Positions 1-5,633 of a DNA stretch of 5,661 bases are shown here, in pieces. The DNA is from UMGS1387 sp045577475 (GTDB lineage: Bacteria; Bacillota; Clostridia; Oscillospirales; CAG-382), in the NCBI GenBank assembly GCA_045577475.1, contig JAZNIM010000020.1, positions 1-5,661 on the forward strand, in the 5' to 3' direction. A program made the translations under genes and the position numbers. The notes beneath the pieces were generated by a model. That model made no database searches, had not been told where the DNA came from, and saw only the letters and a program-made list of their open reading frames with translations. Each line of letters begins with the position of its first letter. Position 1 is the stretch's first letter.

Positions 1-656
1 TGCTCATTATAATAAACATAAGGAGAATACTGCATAAACCAGTCGCTGTTATTAATCGTGATGGGAATAATTCTATGATTTTGCCTTGCGGGAGAATTCA
101 AAGTACCCGCATACCCTTCATTTTCAACGCAAAGGTTACACTTTGGATACCCTGACTGCTTAGCGGTTTTCGCAGCGGCAATTGCTTTAGGGTCTTTTTC
201 GGGCTTTGAAAGATTGATTGTAATATCAATTCCGCCATACTCGCTTTCAGTAACCCATTTCATATCCTTTTTGACCCTGTAGGTTCTGATATAGTCAGTA
301 TTACGGCTGAAATCATAGTAGAATTCTGTCGCTTTAACAGGTGACTGATTATATAGGTCAAAAAACTTTTCTATAACGACAGAAGGATTTGGAGTTAAAA
401 GTCCCATAAGCTTGGTATCAAATAAATCACGTGATGTAATTCCGTCATCAATTATTCCGTTTTCGACTGCATAGTCAAGTATTTCTCTGAGTGTGGACTC
501 AAGGTCGACATTTTTATAATCCACTCCGTCATCCGAATATTCCTCAAGACCGAGAGCTTCAAGAATTCTGTTAATACAGAAACGATAGTCATATTTATTA
601 ATGAGATTCTTTTCAAGTGCATATGTGCATAATTTTTTTATGGAAGAACTAATCAT
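1..656 (-). CDS. galT: Class II galactose-1-phosphate uridylyltransferase, N-terminal part (runs off the window)
   Basis: The frame is open for 218 codons from ATG at 656 to the window edge, where it continues into unseen sequence; the family is usually about 490-500 residues, so under half is present. The enzyme exchanges UMP between UDP-glucose and galactose-1-phosphate in the cytoplasmic Leloir pathway. The assignment rests on remembered family blocks near the end of the visible part: a YPKCNLCxENEGYAG stretch at residues 170-184, PARQNHRIIPI at 189-199, and QYSPYVYYNE at 209-218, all typical of the Firmicutes class II GalT rather than the short class I enzyme. The start is supported by a GGGAAGGTG ribosome binding site ending 5 bases before the ATG. 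It lies on the same strand as dpaB but 105 bases downstream, with its own promoter, so it is probably transcribed separately from the spore genes. Whether galK or galE follows cannot be seen. Confidence 0.93.
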   Translation of the reverse strand, partial: MISSSIKKLCTYALEKNLINKYDYRFCINRILEALGLEEYSDDGVDYKNVDLESTLREILDYAVENGIIDDGITSRDLFDTKLMGLLTPNPSVVIEKFFDLYNQSPVKATEFYYDFSRNTDYIRTYRVKKDMKWVTESEYGGIDITINLSKPEKDPKAIAAAKTAKQSGYPKCNLCVENEGYAGTLNSPARQNHRIIPITINNSDWFMQYSPYVYYNE

Positions 657-691
657 TTTTACACCTTCCCTTTTAAGTAATAGCCTTAAAT

Positions 692-720
692 ATCATACTA
701 CCTTTAAAATTTTAATTCAA
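692..720 (-). promoter_or_regulatory. Predicted vegetative (sigma-A type) promoter of galT
   Basis: Reading the minus strand, TTGAAT (720-715) and TATGAT (697-692) are separated by exactly 17 bases. Each hexamer has at most two departures from the consensus. The predicted transcription start is near 685, giving a leader of about 30 bases before the galT ATG at 656. A 12-base AT palindrome fills part of the spacer (704-715). No catabolite-repression (cre) element was recognised by eye. The call is from pattern only. Confidence 0.65.
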
Positions 721-724
721 TTAT

Positions 725-759
725 AAATTGTTTCCTTTATTTTACAATTTTTGAAACAA
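725..759 (-). repeat. AT-rich inverted repeats between dpaB and galT; at most a weak terminator
   Basis: Two overlapping 7-base inverted repeats sit just after the dpaB stop codon. One pairs 728-734 with 753-759 (TTGTTTC/GAAACAA, 18-base loop); the other pairs 725-731 with 744-750 (AAATTGT/ACAATTT, 12-base loop). They share bases and cannot both form at once. Both stems are AT-rich and neither is followed on the minus strand by a clean run of T, so an efficient intrinsic terminator is not evident. Leaky termination of dpaAB transcription here is possible but unproven. Confidence 0.3.
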
Positions 760-761
760 AA

Positions 762-1322
762 TTACAACAATATCGGTTGCATCTGAATTCCTTTTTTTGC
801 TCTTTCAAGTGTGTCCTGCAAAAGGGAAAATTCACAAACAAGACTTCTCGGCTTTTTCATGGCATCGTCCTGTCTTAAAGGAACAAAATACACATTTCTT
901 CTTGCCAACATTCTGCCGAAGTTTTCTGCATTACCGCAAAGACCGTCATTTGAAGCAAGTGCTATAACAAGAGGTCTGTCATTTCTGAGATGTGCTTTGG
1001 CAGCAAGTGTTACGGGTGTATCACATATTCCGCAGGAAAGCTTTGCAAGTGTGTTTCCCGTGCAGGGACAAATGCACAAGCATTCAAGGGGGATTTTTGG
1101 TCCGAGTGGTTCAGCATCCTCCAGAGTTCTTACAACATTTTTGCCGCATAAGCGTTCTGCTTTTTCTATGAAATCACGTGCTTTACCGAATCTTGTATCT
1201 GTACTTATAACATTGTACGACATTATCGGCAATACATCCTCACCGCTTTTAACAAGCCTTTCAAGCTCCTCAAAGCAAGCCTTGAAATTACAAAAAGAGC
1301 CGCACATGGCAAAACCAATCAT
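762..1322 (-). CDS. dpaB: Dipicolinate synthase subunit B (flavoprotein-like subunit)
   Basis: This 186-residue protein matches the SpoVFB/DpaB family (usually about 190-200 residues). With DpaA it converts the lysine-pathway dihydrodipicolinate-derived intermediate to dipicolinic acid in the mother cell during sporulation; the product is exported to the forespore, where with calcium it gives heat resistance. The fold is that of the flavoprotein/decarboxylase family. Visible family blocks are the N-terminal IGFAMCGSFCNF, then CTGNTLAKL (87-95), the DTPVTLAAKAHLRNDRP stretch (101-117), SNDGL (124-128), YFVPLRQDD (145-153), KPRSLV (157-162) and the C-terminal QMQPILL. The ATG shares an ATGA with the TGA of dpaA, so the two subunits are translationally coupled. 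The protein is cysteine-rich (C7, C11, C16, C59 and several between 81 and 100). Whether it binds flavin cannot be told from the sequence. Confidence 0.95.
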   Translation of the reverse strand: MIGFAMCGSFCNFKACFEELERLVKSGEDVLPIMSYNVISTDTRFGKARDFIEKAERLCGKNVVRTLEDAEPLGPKIPLECLCICPCTGNTLAKLSCGICDTPVTLAAKAHLRNDRPLVIALASNDGLCGNAENFGRMLARRNVYFVPLRQDDAMKKPRSLVCEFSLLQDTLERAKKGIQMQPILL

Positions 1323-2212
1323 TCCGTCAGATTCTCCTCTTCTAATATATTGAATATGGTATCAGAAATTATTTTTCCCGCACTTTCCTTCATCATTTTT
1401 CCGGGAAGAGCCAGTGCCCAGATCACTCTCAGCTTTTCCCCTTTTGCCTTTTCAAAATCCACCCCGCCGGGTTTTGAAGCAAGATCAATTATAAGACTTT
1501 CTTTATTGACCTTGCTGAGTTCGTTTTCACCCAGAACCATATACGGCACGGTATTAAAAATTATTTTGCACTTGCCGATATATTCATCAATTTTTCCCGT
1601 ATCAACGGGAGAATATCCAAACGCCCTTATCCACGCCTTATCAGAGTCTTTTCTCGCTGATGCAAATACCTCGCAGCCGAGTGCCTTTAATGCTCTGCAC
1701 AGGGCTTTACCTATTCTGCCGTAGCCTACAACAAGCACCGGTTCATCGGTAATTGAAGCATCCGTTTCTTTCATTGCAATTTCTATTGCACTTTCAGCCG
1801 TCAAGACGGCATTTGCAATTTTCAATTCTTCTCGCTGAAAATAGTCTATTATTTCGATGCCGAACTTTTTTGCAAGCTTTGCGGTCTGCTCAGATACATT
1901 AGCACCGAACACCACAGTATCATCGGGAATGACCGAAAACAACGAAGGCAGCGTGATGGATGCATCGGAAAATGGAGCATTTAATGTTATTGAATCAGTA
2001 GATACAGGCATAGGAAGAATTACGATGCTGCTTTTCAAAACAGCATCATCTATGTTTTTACATCTTGTGCATTCTTCAACATTCTTATCATAAGAATCAA
2101 ATCCAAATATAGCAGTTTCATATCCTTTTTCCGCTATTTTTTTTGCACAATACAGCATCCTGCCATCACCGCCGATGACCGCAATTTTTGCATCTGTACT
2201 AATCTTTTTCAT
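1319..2212 (-). CDS. dpaA: Dipicolinate synthase subunit A (Rossmann dehydrogenase-like subunit)
   Basis: At 297 residues this has the usual length of SpoVFA/DpaA. It is the NAD(P)-binding subunit of dipicolinate synthase, acting with DpaB in the mother cell to make the dipicolinic acid of the spore core. Two domains are visible. The N-terminal DpaA domain begins with AVIGGDGRM (11-19). A second Rossmann domain, like that of S-adenosylhomocysteine hydrolase and D-isomer dehydrogenases, has VLVVGYGRIGKA at 159-170 with the GxGxxG dinucleotide loop at 163-168. Further blocks are NTVP (220-223), IDLASKPGGVDF (242-253) and ALPGK (268-272), followed by the family-typical AGKII (278-282). The start is well supported by AAGGAGG (2226-2220), 7 bases before the ATG. 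It overlaps dpaB by four bases. In Bacillus and in C. difficile these genes belong to the sigma-K (late mother-cell) regulon; the promoter here is only weakly visible. No aspartate-pathway genes (asd, dapG, dapA) accompany it, unlike in B. subtilis. Confidence 0.96.
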   Translation of the reverse strand: MKKISTDAKIAVIGGDGRMLYCAKKIAEKGYETAIFGFDSYDKNVEECTRCKNIDDAVLKSSIVILPMPVSTDSITLNAPFSDASITLPSLFSVIPDDTVVFGANVSEQTAKLAKKFGIEIIDYFQREELKIANAVLTAESAIEIAMKETDASITDEPVLVVGYGRIGKALCRALKALGCEVFASARKDSDKAWIRAFGYSPVDTGKIDEYIGKCKIIFNTVPYMVLGENELSKVNKESLIIDLASKPGGVDFEKAKGEKLRVIWALALPGKMMKESAGKIISDTIFNILEEENLTE

Positions 2213-2219
2213 TAATATG

Positions 2220-2259
2220 CCTCCTTATAGTTCTGCTATTTACATGATATGTGATTATA
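2220..2259 (-). promoter_or_regulatory. Ribosome binding site and weak candidate sporulation promoter of dpaA
   Basis: The AAGGAGG at 2226-2220 is a near-perfect Shine-Dalgarno sequence and is the secure part of this entry. Upstream on the minus strand, CATATCAT (2251-2244) resembles the CATA-type -10 elements of the mother-cell sigma factors: for sigma-K (CATAnnnTA) it matches all but the last base, and for sigma-E (CATACAmT) six of eight. Its position would give a leader of about 25 bases. No convincing -35 element lies at the right distance. A TATAAT (2259-2254) is also present on this strand but lacks a TTGACA-like partner. The promoter part is a low-confidence guess supported mainly by what dpa genes need. 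Confidence 0.3.
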
Positions 2260-2315
2260 GTGTGAAATGATTTATAAAAAATACTGCTCTTTAGCATAAT
2301 ATATTCAATTAGGTA

Positions 2316-2344
2316 TTGAAAAAAATGAAAAAATGTTGTATAAT
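2316..2344 (+). promoter_or_regulatory. Predicted vegetative promoter of the phoH/ybeY-era/recO operon
   Basis: TTGAAA (2316-2321) and a perfect TATAAT (2339-2344) are separated by 17 bases, an almost ideal sigma-A promoter. A second TATAAT follows directly (2345-2350) but is badly spaced from the -35. The predicted start near 2351 leaves a leader of about 25 bases with a GAGGT ribosome binding site (2366-2370) 5 bases before the phoH ATG. No other promoter was found further along the operon, so the downstream genes probably depend on this one. Confidence 0.75.
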
Positions 2345-2375
2345 TATAATGTATATTTATGAAGCGAGGTAAATT

Positions 2376-3407
2376 ATGGCATTTCAGTCTATTCTAACAG
2401 GTGTTTCACCGGAAAAGCAATCCTTGCTGTTCGGTAACTTTGATGCTAACACGGGCATTATTGAAGAAAAATTCGATGTAATTATTACTTCAAAATCAAG
2501 TGGTATTTGTATTACGGGCAATGAAAAAGACGTCAGCAATGCAGAAACGGCAATAAGAAAATTGCTTGAAATGTGCAGAAATGATGAGCCGCTCAGCGAA
2601 CAGAATGTTCGTTACGTAATTGATATGGTTAGCGTTGGTGAAGAAGCGGATTTATACAGTTATGATAATGATTGTATCTGTATTTCAAGCAGAGGAAAAC
2701 CGATTAAAGCAAAAACAGTAGGACAGCGCAATTATGTTAATGCCATTGAGGATAACACCGTAACCCTCGGCATAGGTCCTGCAGGCACAGGAAAAACCTT
2801 TCTTGCCGTTGCAATGGCGGTCAATGCGTTAAGGCTCAAGCAGGTTAACAGGATTATACTCACCCGCCCTGCCGTAGAAGCCGGAGAGCGTCTTGGCTTT
2901 TTGCCCGGCGACCTGCAAAGTAAAATAGACCCTTACCTCAGACCGCTGTATGATGCACTCCATGAGCTTCTCGGAGCAGAAGGTTTTGCAAGAAATCTTG
3001 AAAAAGGAGTTATTGAAATTGCACCTCTTGCTTATATGCGAGGAAGAACACTTGATGACTCGTTTATTATTCTCGATGAAGCACAAAACACAACTCCCGA
3101 GCAAATGAAAATGTTTTTAACCCGACTTGGCTTTGGTTCAAAAATTGTTGTTACCGGTGATATTACACAAATTGACCTTCCCGGCGGAGTTAAAAGCGGT
3201 CTTGAACAGGCTGCAGGTATTCTTGAAGGAATAAATGGTATCAGTGTTTTCAGGCTGTCAGACAAAGATATTGTTCGACACGCACTTGTTCAGAAAATCA
3301 TAAATGCATACGACAAATTTGATGCAAGAAAACGCGCTTATCTCGAAAAAAAGAACAATTTGGCGGTTGAAGAAACGCCCGACTCTACCGAAAACGGAGG
3401 AAACTAA
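2376..3407 (+). CDS. phoH: PhoH family ATPase (PhoH/YbeZ/PhoL type)
   Basis: The 343-residue protein is a P-loop NTPase of the PhoH-like family, typically 310-350 residues. The N-terminal part (about 1-110) is the less conserved, probably nucleic-acid-binding section seen in YbeZ-type members. The ATPase domain follows: Walker A GPAGTGKT at 134-141, the PhoH signature RPAVEAGERLGFLPGD at 164-179 with KIDPYLRPLYD after it, Walker B IILDEAQN at 231-238, and the TGDITQIDLP motif at 260-269. In other bacteria YbeZ partners the endoribonuclease YbeY in rRNA processing, and the next gene here is a YbeY fusion, which supports that role over the older phosphate-starvation label. The tail after about residue 320 is charged and poorly conserved. 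The stop lies one base before the TTG start of the next gene. The usual upstream companion yqfD (a sporulation gene) is absent; divergent dpaA takes that place. Confidence 0.95.
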   Translation: MAFQSILTGVSPEKQSLLFGNFDANTGIIEEKFDVIITSKSSGICITGNEKDVSNAETAIRKLLEMCRNDEPLSEQNVRYVIDMVSVGEEADLYSYDNDCICISSRGKPIKAKTVGQRNYVNAIEDNTVTLGIGPAGTGKTFLAVAMAVNALRLKQVNRIILTRPAVEAGERLGFLPGDLQSKIDPYLRPLYDALHELLGAEGFARNLEKGVIEIAPLAYMRGRTLDDSFIILDEAQNTTPEQMKMFLTRLGFGSKIVVTGDITQIDLPGGVKSGLEQAAGILEGINGISVFRLSDKDIVRHALVQKIINAYDKFDARKRAYLEKKNNLAVEETPDSTENGGN

Positions 3408-3411
3408 TTTG
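3396..3411 (+). promoter_or_regulatory. Shine-Dalgarno sequence fixing a TTG start for the ybeY-era frame
   Basis: GGAGG at 3396-3400 is followed, 8 bases later, by TTG at 3409-3411, just past the phoH stop (3405-3407). The reading frame is open further upstream to an ATG at 3304, but the extra 35 residues lie entirely within the conserved-frame end of phoH, are unlike YbeY, and have no ribosome binding site of their own. From the TTG the product begins MKHTIYSK, a natural YbeY N terminus. The first ATG-initiated alternatives downstream would remove essential YbeY sequence. Confidence 0.85.
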
Positions 3412-4815
3412 AAACATACAATATATTCTAAAAACGAGCAAGAAAAGGTTGAGCTTACTTCAGCTCTGCGTTCCACAGTAAAAAAGGCAATTATTGCTGC
3501 TCTTGATTATCAGGAAATTGACTTTCCCGTTGAAATATCCGTAACCTTCACGGACAACGAAAAAATCCATGCACTCAACAAGGAATACCGCGGTAAAGAT
3601 GCTCCTACTGACGTGCTTTCCTTCCCTATGTTTGAGGACGGAGAAATTGAATATGACGATGAATCCGATGAACCTTGTGCACTTGGAGATATTGTCATTT
3701 CCCTTGAAAAGGCAGTTGAACAGGCTGAAGAATACGGACACTCGCTTGAAAGAGAAGCTTCATTCCTTGCTGTTCACTCAGTTCTTCACCTACTCGGCTT
3801 TGATCATGAGGTGAGTGAAGAGGACGACGAGTACATGAAGGAAAGTGCAGAAGAAATTCTTTCGGATATAGGTCTTTCAAGAGCAGTCATCGAAAGCGGC
3901 GTTCATGGGACAACAGTTCCGATAAAAGAACAGAAAACCGTATTTATCAGCCTTATCGGACGTCCCAATGTTGGAAAAAGCACACTTCTTAATGCGATTG
4001 TAGGCGAAAAGGTTGCTGCTGTTTCAAAAAAACCACAGACAACAAGAAACAGAATTGTGGGTATCCACACCAATGGATGTGAGCAGTATGTTTTCGCCGA
4101 CACCCCGGGTCTTCACAAGCCCAAGAACAAGCTCGGCGAGTACATGGTAAGTGCCGCAGAAAGTGCAATCCCGGATGCGGATGTCGTTGTATTTGTAGTG
4201 GAAGTGTCTGACAGCATTCATCCTCAGGACAAGGAAATTGTTGAGAGAATCAAGAAATCAAAGCTGCCGGCAATCCTTGTTCTTAACAAAACAGATGTCA
4301 CAAAGAAAGATAAACTGCTTGTCACAATGGCAAAGTTCAGTGAAATGCACGATTTTATAGCCCTTATTCCCACAAGCGCTCTTAACAACGAAAACATTGA
4401 TATTGTAATGAATGAAATTAAGCCGTTTCTTAAAAATGAGCCTTGGTTCTACCCCGAAGATATGATTACAGACCAGACCGTAAGAACCATTAGCTCTGAG
4501 ATAATCCGCGAAAAGCTTTTAAGACTTCTTGATGAAGAAATTCCCCACGGAACAGCTGTTACCATAGAGGATTACGAGGAAGGCGACAAGCTTATCAAAA
4601 TCAGAGCTGAAATTTATTGTGAAAAAGAAGCTCATAAAAAGATAATTATCGGTAAAAACGGCGAAACTCTTAAAAAAGCTGCGACATTTGCACGTGAGGA
4701 CATTGAAGGCATGACCGGAAAAAAGGTATTTCTTGATTTATGGGTAAAGGTTAAGGAAAATTGGAGAGATTCCGAGCTTAACATGGCTCGTCTCGGCTTT
4801 AAGAAGGACGAATGA
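3409..4815 (+). CDS. ybeY-era: Fusion protein: YbeY endoribonuclease + Era GTPase
   Basis: One uninterrupted frame of 468 residues from a TTG start encodes two proteins that are normally separate. Residues 1-158 are YbeY, a zinc metallo-endoribonuclease acting in 16S rRNA 3'-end maturation and ribosome quality control: YRGKDAPTDVLSFP at 60-73, and the metal triad H-x3-H-x5-H in HSVLHLLGFDH (H123, H127, H133). Residues 159-175 are a short linker. Residues 176-468 are a full-length Era, the GTPase that binds the 16S 3' end and assists 30S assembly: G1 GRPNVGKS (184-191), G2 PQTTRN (209-214), G3 DTPG (231-234), G4 NKTD (293-296), G5 TSA (322-324), and a C-terminal KH domain with the GKNG loop at 415-418. 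No key residue is missing in either half. No ATG, GTG or TTG occurs in frame between codon 143 and the G1 motif, so a separate Era is not obviously encoded. The dgkA and cdd genes found between ybeY and era in Bacillus are absent. The frame ends in an ATGA overlap with recO. A sequencing error joining two genes is the main alternative, judged unlikely. Confidence 0.93.
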   Translation: MKHTIYSKNEQEKVELTSALRSTVKKAIIAALDYQEIDFPVEISVTFTDNEKIHALNKEYRGKDAPTDVLSFPMFEDGEIEYDDESDEPCALGDIVISLEKAVEQAEEYGHSLEREASFLAVHSVLHLLGFDHEVSEEDDEYMKESAEEILSDIGLSRAVIESGVHGTTVPIKEQKTVFISLIGRPNVGKSTLLNAIVGEKVAAVSKKPQTTRNRIVGIHTNGCEQYVFADTPGLHKPKNKLGEYMVSAAESAIPDADVVVFVVEVSDSIHPQDKEIVERIKKSKLPAILVLNKTDVTKKDKLLVTMAKFSEMHDFIALIPTSALNNENIDIVMNEIKPFLKNEPWFYPEDMITDQTVRTISSEIIREKLLRLLDEEIPHGTAVTIEDYEEGDKLIKIRAEIYCEKEAHKKIIIGKNGETLKKAATFAREDIEGMTGKKVFLDLWVKVKENWRDSELNMARLGFKKDE

Positions 4816-5633
4816 TGCAGGAATTTACCGCAGACGGCTTGATAATACGTGAAGCTCCCTATGGCGAAACGGGAAAGCTTCTCACAATTCTCACTGCCGA
4901 GCACGGAAAAGTATATTCATATGCCAAAGGCGTAAAAAACATCAATAGCAAAAACGGTCCCGGATGTCAATTACTTGTGTTTTCCGAGTTTGATTTTATT
5001 ATTCGTAACGGCAGACGTCTTGTTAAAACCGCTCTTACAAAGGAATCGTTTTACAGAATGCGCACAAGCGCAGACAGACTCGCACTTGCCAGTTATTTTT
5101 CAGAAGTTATTAATCATGTTACTATGGAAAACAACGATGAAACCGAAGCCTTGCGTCTGATGTTGAATGTATCATACGCTTTATCGCATAAACCGGAGAT
5201 ACCGTTCTGGAAAATCAAGGCTGCATTTGAATTAAAGCTCATGTGCGTGCTTGGTATGATGCCCGATTTTGCCAGTTGCTATCAGTGTGGCAACACAACT
5301 TATTTCAGCGGAAGCAACCTGTTTAGCTTTGAGGAGGGCGCTTTGCTGTGTGAAAAATGTAATGAGAATACACGACGTGTTATCGGACATGTGCCTTACA
5401 GTTGCACTATATCGGATGAAGTACTTAAAGCCATGGTTTTCGTGTGCATGAGCGATGTCAAAAAAATTTTGTCATTTGACCTTGATGTCAGCTTTACCGG
5501 AGAATTCGCCTTTGTGTGCGAAAACTATCTTATTCACAAAACCGAACGTACTTATGAAACTCTTAAAATATACAAATCAATAGTAAATTCACTAAATAAT
5601 ACAAAATTGGAGAAAAATGAAGAACAGAAATAA
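4812..5633 (+). CDS. recO: DNA repair protein RecO
   Basis: This 273-residue protein matches RecO (usually 240-270), the recombination mediator that with RecR loads RecA on SSB-coated single-stranded DNA and anneals strands in RecF-pathway repair. The N-terminal OB-fold is recognisable from the pattern TADGLIIREAPYGETGKLLTIL (6-27) and the following GKVYSYAKGVK. The central helical block ELKLMCVLGMMPDFASC (140-156) leads into a four-cysteine zinc site: C156, C159, C180 and C183. Two ATG codons stand in tandem at 4812 and 4815. The AAGGA at 4804-4808 is only 3 bases from the first but 6 from the second, so translation may begin at the second, giving 272 residues. The first ATG overlaps the TGA of the fusion gene, suggesting translational coupling. 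The last dozen residues are rich in Asn, Lys and Glu and overlap the next gene. Confidence 0.94.
   Translation: MMQEFTADGLIIREAPYGETGKLLTILTAEHGKVYSYAKGVKNINSKNGPGCQLLVFSEFDFIIRNGRRLVKTALTKESFYRMRTSADRLALASYFSEVINHVTMENNDETEALRLMLNVSYALSHKPEIPFWKIKAAFELKLMCVLGMMPDFASCYQCGNTTYFSGSNLFSFEEGALLCEKCNENTRRVIGHVPYSCTISDEVLKAMVFVCMSDVKKILSFDLDVSFTGEFAFVCENYLIHKTERTYETLKIYKSIVNSLNNTKLEKNEEQK

Larger units (their letters stand above)
2213..2375. other. Divergent intergenic control region between dpaA and phoH
   Basis: This 163-base AT-rich gap separates two oppositely transcribed units: the spore-specific dpaAB genes to the left and the phoH/ybeY-era/recO operon to the right. It holds both ribosome binding sites, a strong vegetative-type promoter towards phoH and a faint candidate promoter towards dpaA. 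It also contains an inverted repeat TTCAAT-N5-ATTGAA at 2304-2320 that overlaps the phoH -35 element. No open reading frame, RNA gene or terminator was recognised within it. Confidence 0.7.

Noticed and set aside
811..1353. 180-codon open frame on the plus strand
   Set aside because: It lies almost entirely antisense to dpaB, whose protein has clear family motifs. It has no convincing ribosome binding site and no recognisable domain.
1350..2093. Plus-strand open frames of 124 and 78 codons opposite dpaA
   Set aside because: They are antisense shadows of a well-conserved dpaA, without recognisable protein features.
3304..3408. 35-residue N-terminal extension of the fusion gene from the ATG at 3304
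   Set aside because: It overlaps the end of phoH in a different frame, lacks a ribosome binding site and does not resemble a YbeY N terminus. TTG at 3409 with GGAGG is much better.
3905..3925. ATG at 3905 as a separate era start
   Set aside because: It is out of frame with Era and meets a TAA stop after six codons.
3870..3935. Sequencing frameshift or lost stop producing an artificial YbeY-Era join
   Set aside because: YbeY ends at its natural LGLSR-like C terminus and Era begins with its natural N terminus in the same frame, with a plausible linker. A single indel would not readily give that without leaving an out-of-frame remnant or an unused era start and ribosome binding site nearby. 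Raw reads would still be worth checking.
2829..4904. Several minus-strand open frames of 60-95 codons opposite phoH, ybeY-era and recO
   Set aside because: All are antisense to conserved coding sequence and show no independent start signals or domains.
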